Of a stretch of 64,000 nt of DNA, positions 21,701 to 33,187 are shown one piece after another (position 1 is the stretch's first letter; every line of letters starts with the position of its first letter). Origin of the DNA: Branchiostoma floridae (Eukaryota > Chordata > Leptocardii > Amphioxiformes > Branchiostomatidae); contig NC_049985.1 of NCBI RefSeq assembly GCF_000003815.2, positions 1,329,410 to 1,393,409 of the forward strand, read 5' to 3'. Under the pieces are notes generated by a model that saw nothing but the letters and a program-made list of their open reading frames with translations, was not told the origin of the DNA and searched no databases. The translations under genes were made by a program, and so were the position numbers.

Positions 21701-24700
21701 GGGGGGTAGAGAGAAAAAGACAGAAGTGAAGGGAGGCAGAGGGGTAATTGTAAGGCTGCAGGAAAATTGTAGCCTTCAGTTGTTTGTTGTAAAGTTTGGT
21801 AGTATAAATGTGTTGTTTGTAGTTGTCTGTTGACGATCTTATGTGTTGGTTGTTGTGCCCAGGTCATGGTGTGGTTACACGGAGGAGGTCTGGCGATGGG
21901 TAGTGCAGACACGTACCCGGCTGAGATCCCCACGTCACTCAATAACGTCGTCATGGTAACCATCAACTACCGGCTGGGCAACCTGGGCTTCCTGCCGACC
22001 CGGGACGCCGACACTGACGGCAACGTTGCGCTAATGGACATGGTGAGTTCAACGTTTCAATAAAAAATAAAAAAAAGTAACTAGAAAATCCGTTAGACCT
22101 CTTTTCCAGATTACCAATTGGCGTAGAGTAATCGTCATAATTGAACTTGAAATAATGAGAGAGAGAGAGAGAGAGACAGAGAGACAGACAGACAGACAGA
22201 GAGAGACAGAGAGAGACAGAGAGAGACAGAGACACAGATAGAGCGACAGAGAGAGAGACAGAGAGAGGTCTTTTTGTTCTTGCGGGGGTCGGGGCGGTGC
22301 GCGTGTTTTGTTTATACCCTGTAGATGTGGATTTGGAAGGGGGTAAGGTTGTGTAGGACAGGTGATCATCGTGTAGCATTTGTTTGAACAGTTTGGTGGC
22401 GGCTTTCTTCATAGATTACTCCTTTCTTCACAGGCAAAAGCCCTCCAGTGGGTACAGGACAACATCCGGAACTTCGGCGGAGATCCCGACAGAGTCACCA
22501 TCTTCGGCCAGTCCGGCGGAGCCTGGGGGGTGTCCCTGCTCGTCATGTCCCCGGAGACACGAGGGCTGTACCGCCGGGCCATCTCTCAGAGCGGCGTGGC
22601 CGGGCTCGGGGCCAGCCGCAGGGGAGACACCACAAAAACGGAAACTCTCGCCGCCTCGGTAAACTGCACTACGGACTCATTCGATGACATGATGAGCTGT
22701 CTGAGAAGGTACATCCTACATACGACGTCACTTGTTATAAGTTAAAATCTTTCCTACCCCCCACGGTGTATTGGGTGGTGACCATCGGGCCACACAGCTT
22801 AGCCTGGGTACCAGACTCCTTAGTCGCCGTGGTGTAAGCAAGAGGAAGGTTTAATAGAACCATCGTTAACTACGTCTACGGAGGATGGTATCCCGGCTAC
22901 TCACAGCTTTTAGGCACATATAATACTGTAGTAGGGTGTGCGTGTGTCTACGCATACGTTTATATATTTCTGATTAATATCAAAACAACATGAGGATATG
23001 TCATTGAATGTTTATAATGTTCTCAACGTATTTTAAGTAGCGTAATAAGTTAAAGTCCTCCACACACCGTACGGTTTATAGGGCGGTAGCCATCTCCGAT
23101 TCCCTGACCATTGGGCCACACATTGTGCAGAATACTGTACAGCACCACAGTAGCGCCTGCGTTTCTGTGAAAACTGTGTTTGGTCAAATTTTAAGATAGC
23201 ATTAGTCTATCCATGTTAAACAAGTTGAAATGTTGAAAATGGCCTTTCTTATAAAACACACTGGCCATGAATGTACGACATCGGTTGCTTAGCTTGTCAA
23301 ACAAGAATGTTTTTTTCGTCCTCAGCAAACCAGCCCAAGACATGTTGGAACTCGATGTTCCAGTTCCGATAGTCGGGGGACGTTACTTACCAGATGCAGA
23401 CGATCTGTGGGTAAGTTTATCTAGATTTGTGTTGTCTTGTGCTATCTCCTGGCCTTGTGTTGTTTCGATTACAGATGTGCCCTATGAGAGACTATATTTC
23501 GGATAGGCCTGTTTGGCCATAGTCATGTAGGGTTGATGTGAATTAGGGTTTTACCATGGTCATTTCTGATCGACGAAGGCCATTTTAAAGTGTTGTGGCC
23601 CGGTCATACACGCCGTGCGATCCCCGTACGATCACAAACTGAGGTCGTCATTCAGACGTCGTGCAAAGTGCAACTCGTCTTGTACCTGAAAAGGCTGTTT
23701 TATATCCTTGTCGGCGAGTGGTTCTGTCACAGCATGCCTGAAAATTCGAGGAAATCGCACGACGAACCTATGTTGACGTGTGTGGCGTAAGTGGTAGATT
23801 GTTGAGTCGTTTGTTGGGCTCGAAACCTAGAAGTCCTTTACTGTCCTTAGTTTGATACTCGCTGGGATGGATCAAACCAAGAACATGTAAATTCCGAGTA
23901 AACTACCCCATATACAAGTGCACTAGATGACAGTCTACTGTTTTCATTCCCTTTTTAATCCAGGACCTGGTGTACAAGAAGCAGGTTAACGAGGTAGACT
24001 ACCTCCTGGGCACCACCGACGGCGAGTTCAGCAACGGGCTGCTGGGCATAGTTCCGGAAGTGACCGCGGACGGCCTGAACAGGACTGTGTTGCCGGATGT
24101 TCTGCAGGCCCAACTCAACTTCATTGCCGCCCAATTCCCCGTAAGTGTTTTTTTTAATCAATCGTTCGCTTGCATCATAGGTGTGGCGGCTACAGACAGT
24201 TCTCGCCACGTTGTTCACCACTGGGCAAAGACAGTCCAGTCGGATCTGGGGACCCCCAGCTCCTGGAGTGTGCCGTAGACCTAATCTTCTCATCTGCCGC
24301 TTGGGCGGCCTCTAGGACGCTTCCAAGATGGATGATGATCTGATGTCAGTATGATCACCTCTTGCGTGGGGTTTGCTCTGGACGCATGTTATTTTTAGGC
24401 TCAATAAATTCATTTTGTTTATCCCTGATATTCTGAACATGCTACCAAAGTCTGAGGGGAAAGCTGTACAGCTTTTTCAAGGAGTTACTGTAAGTAAATA
24501 TAAGTTTTCCTCCCAGCCCTCTGTTTTAATTTTGTCCTCTTCTTTTTCTTAAAAGGACGGCAATGTGGACAACATCGTGCAGCCCGTGATAGACCAGTAC
24601 ATGAACCCCGACTCGGACGACCCGATCTACACACGTGACCGGTTTATCCAGCTGATGACCGACTACAGGTTCACCGCAACGAATGTGCTCATGGCGCAGG

Positions 24701-25676
24701 CTGTGGCAGGTATGTCAGAGTCTCTACATCATCTGATCGTCATCAGTCTTTAGTACTGCATTTGGCCCAGGGATGATGGTTGGACACCTACACACTCAGG
24801 TACTCTACTTGTTAAGCTTTTGTCGGGGTAGCGACTCGGGAGTGTCGGGAGTGAACCAAGGCTAACAAGAGTTCGGAGAATTCATCCCTCCATGAAATAT
24901 TCTGATTGTGTCTGATATCAGGAGACACAAACAGACAGACAGGCACAGACAGACACACAGACAGACAGACCCACAAAAACTATACCTCTCTTTTTCATGT
25001 AGGTAATAAGGCTGGAATCCACTCTACAGTGGCGATTCGGTCTGTCGGCTTTGTTTTGAGATTTAAACTTTCTGTCCCATCCTCACAGAACACCCTGACT
25101 CCCGTGTCTATCAGTACGAGTTCCAGCACCGCACGTCGTTTTTAACGGAAAGACCTAGACACGCCAAAGCTGACCACGGCGACGACCTATTCTACATGTT
25201 CGGCATCCCGCTCCTGCGTGACGCCACCGGCAACTCCTGGAAGTACGACTTCAGTGAGGAGGAACGCGAACTGAGTCTGGACATGATGGCGTACTGGGTC
25301 AACTTCGCCGCTAACGGGTATGTTATTTGTTGAAGACCTGGCTACATTGGACAATGTTTAGATATTGGAAATTGTAGTGTAAACTGTGGTTGAACCCTAT
25401 GCATTGATGTACTTATATATAAGCACGCTTCCTAAACTATTCACATGTCCTATTTTCCCGCCTGAAAGGGATCCTAGCGACTTCAGCGGAGCAGCGCGCA
25501 TGCGTGACGTTGCAAAGTGGCCACGTCACACGCCATCGGGTCAAGAGTACCTCCGGCTGGACGTGACGTCATCTGCTGACGTCAGGCTTCGGGAGTCCCG
25601 GATGCAGTTTTGGAACGAGGAGGTGCCGAGGCTGATGGGAAAAAAAATTCGAACCGCCGGGCCGGACGAACTTTAA
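18790..25676 (+). CDS. Type-B carboxylesterase / cholinesterase-like enzyme D, PDEL end, 576 aa
   Basis: Ten exons join in frame: 18790-18862, 20215-20353, 21230-21440, 21863-22042, 22434-22708, 23326-23410, 23964-24140, 24556-24709, 25089-25317, 25469-25676. Exon 1 is identical to that of gene B (same signal peptide) and exon 2 differs by about one base. Catalytic marks: [18 protein letters not shown] (Ser about 228), [10 protein letters not shown] (Glu about 342) and [13 protein letters not shown]. The last exon is nearly that of gene C and ends [11 protein letters not shown], an ER-retrieval-like end, not a GPI tail. The switch from B-like to C-like sequence falls inside exon 9, near the codons for WKY (about 25238-25250). 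D is probably a recombinant of B-type and C-type genes. AATAAA at 25971-25976 may be the poly(A) signal. Confidence 0.92.
19396..19926. mobile_element. MITE with GCCCGTAGCC terminal inverted repeats, gene D intron 1
   Basis: The left end gcccgtagccaggatttggg with a G run is inverted at the right end as a C run with ccatggctacgggc. Inside, a block around aagtttgaaatcttgaccc / tgaaacgctatttcctgca (about 19500-19545) is repeated at about 19693-19740. There is no open coding frame. The class is not certain. Confidence 0.65.
21462..21740 (+). repeat. Purine-rich (AGAGA/GGGA) tract, gene D intron 3
   Basis: About 280 bases almost entirely of A and G on the + strand. The long frames on the opposite strand are serine/leucine low-complexity readings of this tract and not genes. 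Confidence 0.8.
22155..22268 (+). repeat. (GA)n/(CAGA)n microsatellite, gene D intron 4
   Basis: Mixed GAGAGA and CAGACAGA repeats over about 110 bases. Confidence 0.8.
22799..22902. mobile_element. Small MITE with TAGCCTGGGTACC ends, gene D intron 5
   Basis: Starts tagcctgggtaccagac and ends gatggtatcccggcta. This is the same end family as the better preserved element at 42197-42360. Confidence 0.5.
24888..25003 (+). repeat. Dispersed repeat with CAGACA stretch, gene D intron 8
   Basis: Shares the acagacagac stretch, the (c)acaaaaactatacctc block and the ttttcatg-aggtaat end with the repeat at 2884-3125. Confidence 0.5.
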
Positions 25677-25970
25677 CCTTTTTGAGTGCTTTCGTCACTG
25701 AAGTGTTACTATGTGACGAATATCATTTTCGCTGCTCTTAAGACTTGCTCTATGTGTTGATGTAAATGCATTATTAGATTGTATATATCTGGCTTGGACG
25801 TAGAACTTGAGGCTCGTTTGGACGTTTGTTATATAGAATGTAAAAATTTAATTGCTTTGCTTCATCAACGTCATTTGCTATAGGCCATATGATTTTATTT
25901 TACACTGACTCCATTCAGTGGATGGCATCATCTGAACACCCCAAAATAGATGTACACGTGAGAATACGCA

Positions 25971-25976
25971 AATAAA
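25971..25976 (+). terminator. Poly(A) signal candidate of gene D
   Basis: AATAAA, 295 bases past the gene D stop codon. Confidence 0.4.
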
Positions 25977-25979
25977 CTA

Positions 25980-27470
25980 CTATTTAGACGTTATCATTGA
26001 TATACATATGTCATTGCATTAGCACCCTTAATTGTGCTTAATTTTTAAACGTATCAGTCAATCGCTGATTTGTTGGTCATGAACAAACATGCAAATGAAA
26101 ATACGGACATGGCATACTTATTTCATTCATACTTATCAAATGTTCTATAACTACAATTGTGTTAAACCAAGCGTCCCTAGCTCAAAGTTTGCACTGCACA
26201 TTTAAGTAATTCCCACACCTTAGAGAATTTTGAAAGGAATTATATCCTTTAATGGAAAGCACAAAACATTACATTTGTTCAATACATTACATTTGTTCAA
26301 AATCTCTGTTTTCGCAAAATAGAATTGAAATCTGGACGTGGTAGCCTTTTAAAACATGACAACATACGGGATTTACACTCTCGACTGCTTCAATTGGTCA
26401 AATGGAAAGGAAACTTGCACAGTATTCCATGATTCTGTTCCAGAAATGTATTGTCATTCTTGTTTTTCAAATTGTTCAAAAATGTTCGAAAACGAAGGTA
26501 AACAAGACTAAAAGATCTATGATCTTTTTTAAAACCTGTTCATACTAAGACATGAAACATGCTAAAGGAAATAGAAAATTAGTTGCAAATATTGATTAAA
26601 AGTCCATTTCATGTAGATCTATTGACAAATTTCAAACCTACAATCATAATAACTGTTCGAATACCATAGTTCTGAGTTGAAAACACTCCTAAAGTGGTGG
26701 TTTAGGAACAGAGAAAAGTTATGTAACGGTTTACTGGTATAGCGTCTTCTGAACATCTTCTAACTTGCTGCGATGTACATCGACAAGTTGCACATTTTAC
26801 ATAAGTCTATGCACAAAACACAAAAATGTCAGTACAACTACACTAGTTAAACAGCAGTCATACATGAAGTTGACAGTAGGGAATCTGTTACTTTGTAAAC
26901 AATATTTAAAAATAGGGAAACAACTTGCGTGTAACTCGAGAGAAATATAGTATTGAAATGTTAATGACTTGCTACTGTGATCCAATTCCTTAGCTCTAAT
27001 TTATATCCACGAAACACAAGAATAAATTTCTGTTCAACTACACTGTCCAAACAACAGTGTCTTCTATAAAATCCAGTAGAAAACATTGTAAATTATAGGG
27101 AAAAACTTGTTTAACAAAATTACACAACTTTAAGTATAGAGAACCTCACACCACAGTGTGTTTGAGCTATTTACAAAGAAAGGCGCTGTCGCATACAGTA
27201 TGGCCATGAGAAACATAATGCCATGTGACAAATCTTATTCCTATTTGCTTCCAATTGCAATCGATTGTGTGGCCATCATTATGCAGCCACAAGCATCAGT
27301 GGATGCGCTGTTTATTTGAGGCTAGTAGTAGCGGCGACTGTCATGTGTTTCTACTTTCTGCTTGTATCAACTGTTTGGAGGAACCTTATTAAGAATATCT
27401 TCTCGTTTCTTATATAGCACACATAAATAGTCTCATAAAATATCAGTGCAACAGAAGTCAAGATAGTCTC
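25980..27470. other. Intergenic region between gene D and the LRR gene
   Basis: AT-rich. The first part is the 3' flank shared with gene C. I see no coding exon, RNA gene or clear transposon in the rest. Confidence 0.4.
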
Positions 27471-28196
27471 ATCATCAGTGATGACCTGAGACTGCCCCTG
27501 CCCCTGTCTGGTCATGACTACTCGTCACCACAACAGCTGTGATGTTTGTGTAAGATGCAGTGATGGTCTAAAACTGGCCCTGCCCTGTTTCTGTATCTGT
27601 ATCAATATAACCGGTATAACCGCCCTTCGGCGTAACACACCAGCTGTTTGATTATGTTAGAACATGTATGGTACTGGTGGTCTTGGCCAGTGGTCATTAC
27701 AGCATACATGTACGTGGTGTTTGGGTTGGATTCAGCTATAGCCTGAAACTGGCCATGTCATGCTTGATTATGTTTGTACATAATCATTACTGGTGGGTTA
27801 TGATCACTGGTTATTACAGCATAGGTGGTGCTTGGGTTGGATTAAGCAATGGCCTGAGACTGGTCCTTCCCTGTCTGATCATTGCTACTGGCCGCTACAA
27901 CATCTACGGTTTGTAACTCTGCTCTGTATGACTGCAGAAACTCTGATCTGTATACTGGTACTAATGGCCACTGGTAATCACAGCAGCTATGGTATTGTAT
28001 TCGATTCAGTGATGGCCTGAGACTGACCCAGTCCTGTCTTATTGTTATGTTCATTCATTGATGACCATTGGTTACATCAGCTGTGATATTTAGATTGGAT
28101 TCAGTGACGACTCAGGCTGACCTACGACTTTGTATTGAGACAACCTGACCTGTGCCATATATGATGGGTACTCGCCTCTGTGGTGTTAATACCAGA
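27470..28196 (-). repeat. Decayed repeats of the LRR receptor tail, past its stop codon
   Basis: On the + strand the unit cagtgatggcctgagactgg / ccctgccctgtctg occurs in variant form near 27480, 27553, 27731, 27843, 28005 and 28095. The same unit inside the gene (28354, 28466, 28560) encodes the tail repeat QTGQGQSQAI on the minus strand. A block at about 28137-28190 also matches the coding stretch for YATGQIVSVQS. All these copies lie beyond the stop and contain stops or frameshifts. Confidence 0.7.
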
Positions 28197-30026
28197 CTAA
28201 GTGATAGCCTGTGACTGACCTGCGACTTTGTATAGGGGACTTTGCACGGAGACAATCTGCCCTGTGGCATACGATGGGTTTCTAGCTTCAATGATAGCCT
28301 GAGGCTGATGATGGCCACTCGCCTCTACAGCAGCTGTCGCGTTTGTGTTGGATCCAGTGATGGCCTGAGACTGGCCCCGCCCTGTCTGATTAGGTTTGTC
28401 TATATCTTCATACGTGTGGTCATCACCACTGGTCGCTACAGCAGCTACGGCGCATGTGCTGAATCCAGGGGCGGCCTGAGGCTGGCTCTGCCTTGTCTGA
28501 TTATGTTGTTTGTCTATATCTTCATACTGGTGGTCATCGCCACTGGTCACTACAGCTGCTACGGCCTGAGACTGACCCTGCCCTGTCTGATAATGACTAT
28601 AGGTCACTACAGTAGCTCCCATGTTAAAGTTACTCGACGCAATGTTAGAAAGTGCGCCTGAAGTAGGGCCTGAAGGAGGATTCTTGGTCCTCCTCTTGTA
28701 CCAGATTGTAATAATGACGCCACCGATGAGAAGAAGACCAGCTATTGAACCGCAGAAAGAGCCAATGAGAACATGCGATCTGGGAACAGATTCTTTGGAA
28801 CTGCCGCTTTCCGGTTTGCCTGAAGTAGCTTGAAGGGTTAAACTTATTGTTGCTCTTGTTTTGCCTCTTTTGCCTGTAGACCCTGCTGTTGGGAGAACCG
28901 CTGTGCTATTGTAATAGTTGGAAGATGTTACTTGGTTATGTTTGCCTGCAGAAACTGTTATTGGGCCAGCTAGTGTGCTATTGTTCGAGGTCCCATGGAC
29001 ATCAACAGGCAGTGCTAATGTGGTTGGCTCTGCACATACCAATTCTTCAGGATTGATATCAATAAGCTTCTGTCCCCGAAATTTGTCGGGTTGAGCACAG
29101 ATTATTGGGCCTTCAAATGAAGGAAATCCAGTCGAATCAGGTTCGAAACGGAGCAGGTTACAGTCACACTGCCAGGGGTTCCCGTCCAGTTTTATGACGA
29201 GATTAGATGACAACAAGCCGTGAGCTAAAGGGGCAAGCACAGTTATCGTGTGAGCAATGGCAGTCATAGTGTTGTTTCTAATGTCTAAACATTGGAGTCT
29301 GGGCAGTTTTACAAATGCACCTTCCTGAATCATTGTTATCTGGTTGTTTGACAGCCACAACTTTTTTAGCCTGATAAGATTTGCAAATGCACCTTTCTCA
29401 ATCATTGTTATTATGTTATTGTCCAGGGCCAACGTATATAACCTGGGTTTATTTGCAAATGTACCGGACTGAATCATTGTTATGTTGTTGTAGGATATGT
29501 ATACGTCTTGCAGATCGGATAGATTTGCAAATGCGTCAGGGTTAATCATTGTTATCAGATTGTGGCTAAGATTCAACTCTATGAGTTTGATTAGATTTTC
29601 AAAATCATCAGCCTGAATCATTGTTATCTGGTTATAGGACAGATCCAAATCATGCAGCTGGGATAAATCTACAAATGTACCGTTCTTGATCAGTGTTATC
29701 TTATTGTAGGACAGGTCTAAACGTCGAAGCGTGCGTAGATTTGCAAATGCACCAGGCTCGATCATTGTCATCTCGTTGGCGCCCAAGTACAAATATTGTA
29801 ACGGGGGTAGGTTTAGAAATGCACCAGCATGAATCATTGTTATCTGATTACCATGCAAATCTAGCTGGGTGATGTATGTTGGGAGGTTCCGAGGGATGCT
29901 GGTGAGGCCCCTTTCGTTACAGTCGCAGCGATATGATGTTGCACAGCTGCAGCCTGCTTCTGGCATGTTGGGCTCCTTCAGGATGATGAGAAGGAACATC
30001 AGCAGGTGTCGCAGCTTTCTCCCCAT
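28197..30026 (-). CDS. Single-exon LRR transmembrane receptor with repeated tyrosine-motif tail, 609 aa
   Basis: One uninterrupted exon. Signal peptide at residues 1-25; LRRNT cap at 26-49 (CSCATSYRCDC); eight to nine 24-residue LRRs at about 50-262, most with the core LxLxxNxITMIxxGAFxNL; LRRCT cap at 283-331 (NPWQCDCNLLRF to PEELVC); a Ser/Thr-rich stalk with NxS/T sites; a transmembrane helix at about 419-442 (GSFCGSIAGLLLIGGVIITI) followed by YKRR. The cytoplasmic tail repeats QTGQGQSQA and has two YEDIDK motifs (Tyr 501 and 539), of the YxxI type used for SH2 or clathrin-adaptor binding. It is probably a cell-surface recognition or adhesion receptor of the large LRR group known from lancelets. 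The ligand is unknown. It is unrelated to the neighbouring esterases and lies between their + and - groups. The long ITMI-rich repeats are unusually uniform. Confidence 0.92.
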   Translation of the reverse strand: MGRKLRHLLMFLLIILKEPNMPEAGCSCATSYRCDCNERGLTSIPRNLPTYITQLDLHGNQITMIHAGAFLNLPPLQYLYLGANEMTMIEPGAFANLRTLRRLDLSYNKITLIKNGTFVDLSQLHDLDLSYNQITMIQADDFENLIKLIELNLSHNLITMINPDAFANLSDLQDVYISYNNITMIQSGTFANKPRLYTLALDNNIITMIEKGAFANLIRLKKLWLSNNQITMIQEGAFVKLPRLQCLDIRNNTMTAIAHTITVLAPLAHGLLSSNLVIKLDGNPWQCDCNLLRFEPDSTGFPSFEGPIICAQPDKFRGQKLIDINPEELVCAEPTTLALPVDVHGTSNNSTLAGPITVSAGKHNQVTSSNYYNSTAVLPTAGSTGKRGKTRATISLTLQATSGKPESGSSKESVPRSHVLIGSFCGSIAGLLLIGGVIITIWYKRRTKNPPSGPTSGALSNIASSNFNMGATVVTYSHYQTGQGQSQAVAAVVTSGDDHQYEDIDKQHNQTRQSQPQAAPGFSTCAVAAVATSGDDHTYEDIDKPNQTGRGQSQAITGSNTNATAAVEASGHHQPQAIIEARNPSYATGQIVSVQSPLYKVAGQSQAIT

Positions 30027-33000
30027 GGTGTCTGATTACCTGAGCAATACAATAAAAAGGCTTCTTTGTTCAAGAAAATATCTGATAGTGTAAAATTTGT
30101 TACACTGTTTAGATGTGAAACAATCGTTCTTTGCCATACTTATGCCGCAGTGCTTGTGGGAATTATAAGTTTCATTAAAGGTCCCATTTTACCCTCATAA
30201 ACACCAGGTTTGTTGTTGAATGCAATATGGTGTGACCGCATACCGAATTCCATGACATTTCATCCATAGCGTCTTGAGTTATGCGGTTAAACCTAAACAT
30301 TTTTTGTCATACCTTTGTCACCAAACAAATGTCACAAAAACATATTACCTTCTGAACAAATGGAATGATAACAAGAGTCCGTAGGACGCAATCCTCCGTG
30401 AAGCAATTATGGTGTTTGCAGTGCAGCTAAGGTGTTTGATACCCTCTTTAACTGCCGACATGCCAACTTAAAGGCAATTCCATTAAGCATGCCGTAGATT
30501 AGTCTTACTGATATGGCTGTGTTGATAGTCTGAAGCTATTTCAATATGAAAATTCAACAAGGAGGTTGTTTACTCTTTTTCTTTTGACTGTCAATGAACT
30601 AAGAGGTTTAAAGAGCGCGGTTGTTAGGGTGCATGTAGAATAAGGGCTTCACCAGTTATTCTGAAAAGGAACCCAACAAGCAACCTAAATAAGTTTACTG
30701 ATATGTCGATTAACGTTAGATATCCAGGTAATAAGATACGCAAAACAGCAGTTACCCAAGCAACTGGATATGAGTTTAGAAATGGTAAGACGTGTCAGGT
30801 AGCTCCTGTACCCTAGCAACACGAGGTAAATGACTCATTTGCATCAACCTTGTTTTGACATAGTCTTACCATGGAGTCTGGATGACACTATAGTCCTACT
30901 TTGGTTCCTATTGGACTAGCCAAAATTTGTCCTCACCTCCTATTCATGGTTAGGTTAGAAAACCTGCTCAACAAGTTTGCGCAAACCATTTGCAAAATCC
31001 TATTCCTGAGTTGATCGAGTAACAGCTATTTGGCGAATATTACTGATATCGTTGTGCTGATTGTCTGACCGTTTCAATATTCATAGGTAACATGGAGGTT
31101 GTTTACTCGTTTTGCTTTGTACTGATATTTTAATGACACCGTTTGGACATTCATGGTGAGAAGTTTAGTAAATCAACATCAATTCAATTTCTTGGACCTC
31201 ATGACGGATGGAATATAAGCATTAAACAAGAAACAAGCATTCTGTTATGTACCGGGCACATTCTACAGGAGCCAAAGTCAACTGTTTGACATTTTTCTAC
31301 CGGTAGGGGGGTTGACTCACGCTCACTGTTGTATTTCCATGTATGTATATTCTTATCTAATTATTTAGTTATTATAGTGCTGTGTAATATATCATTTTCA
31401 ATTTTTGTGGCACTAAAATTAGTTGAGTATAACTTGAGTCGGCCGTCACTTCGTCCTCGTACCTTTATTTGTATTATTCAATGTACTTTTGAATTTAAAA
31501 AAAATCTGTTCTACATTTTGAGTAATACATTCTAGATTTTAAGCGTGTTAACAAACAGGAAACCTGAAATAATTAGGAAGGCAAGGATTGGTGGTTCCAC
31601 AGTATTAACTTTTGGCGTTCGTTCATGTACTAAATGACAAAGGTATCTTTTTTTTGGTTTGTCAACTAAAAGTGATGAACCCAAAAAAATCAAATGTGTG
31701 TAACTGATCGGATAGGAGACGAAGGCTGGTGGGGAACATGCGCTACGCATTTGTCAAAAGTGAGAATTCGACGTCAAATGCTATTTCCAATATTAATGAT
31801 CTGGACTGTATTGGGCTTGATCCTGTGGAAAGTTTCTTCATCAGTCTGATACGTTGTTTGGAATCAATGTTGCTGTTCATACAGTATTACAAAATCAGCC
31901 ATATATAGAGATTTTCTCCGCAACAATTCGGCACTTTTCAGCTGCCATCATCAACTGATTTCATTTCAACAATATATACTTACCTTAATTTTCTCTAAAC
32001 TTACCTCAGTCTCCAGCTGGGCAGACTATGTCCAGTTGGTACTCTCTTGGTAAGGAAGTCATGAAGGGCTGTCCTCAGTCGTCTTGTTCCAGGTCTAGCC
32101 TCTCAGATTCGAGCACGGTGTGGCTGCTCCGCAGCGGAGTGGGGAAAACGCTGCTTGATTAGTCTTACTTACGCGGGCGTGGTGATTGTCTGAAGATGAC
32201 GTCAAGGCTGGCACGTAGGCGCTCAAACGAACATTACAAACGCGTCATCAACGACAAACAAGCAAACTGCAGGGCGCCTCATAAAAGGGGCACAAAATGA
32301 TTGTGATGACTGTTGACATATCTATATAGTGTTCAAGCTCATATTTCATAACTTTGGGCATAAGCAAACAATATTCAGTGAAACATCTGGCGTCTGGGAG
32401 GGTTCTCCGGATGTAGGTTTCCACAGGCGCGAAATATTTTTAGAAACTTGAAAAAGAACGTAAAATCTACTTCAAGCCCTACCTACAGCATAGATGGCAC
32501 GTTTTTAGACCTTAAGGAGCCTTAATCACCAAGGATTGCGAAAAGCTGTCCGTGCCCTGTGTGCTCTCTTCCGTGACCTCTGACCTCCACCTAATGGCAA
32601 CCAAATGAGCTCAGTGACAGGAAGCGGAAATGTCACATTTAAGTATAAATGTATAATGATATGCATTTCTTCTGGTCTTTATTTCTGAACTTCAAGCAAT
32701 TTCATCTATTTTACAGCAATTCGGGTAGAGTAGTAAAGATAAGGTGTGAAAATAGTCATACTCTGTACCGAGTATATATATATACCCGGGTATTACTCCT
32801 TTAGAACAAAGAATCCGTCAATTTTGTACCTCAAAGTTTCAAACACAGTAGAATATGAAGTGCACTTCATCGTAGATTGTACTACGCATGTTAATGATAG
32901 AAATAATTCATTGATATAGAAAGTAGATTCCCTCACTTTAGGCACAAGGCTATAGCTAGGACTGAAAAAATATATTCCCCATGAGACAAACTGACTAACT

Positions 33001-33187
33001 GACTATACATAGATGTACAATTCTACATTTTCAGCATTACCAAAAAGCGAGAAGAAGCTTAAGCCAAAGTTCTATGCCAGACTAAAACTATAATAGTACC
33101 TTTACATGTTTGTTTTGTCTCTGTTGCAACCTGTACTAAGCTCCGTTAGGCAAAAATGCACAATAAAGGCCTTCATTCATGCATTCA
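30027..33187. other. Region upstream of the LRR gene and downstream of gene E
   Basis: No coding exon is recognised in about 3.1 kb. It should hold the LRR promoter and the 3' UTR of gene E; a TTTATT (minus-strand AATAAA) lies near 32679. A block containing cttactgatatggctgtgttgat to ggaggttgtttactc (about 30500-30575) recurs at about 31040-31110, and its start again at about 32157. Confidence 0.45.

Noticed and set aside
21412..22412. Ser/Leu-rich open frames on the minus strand
   Set aside because: Antisense readings of purine-rich simple sequence in introns of gene D.
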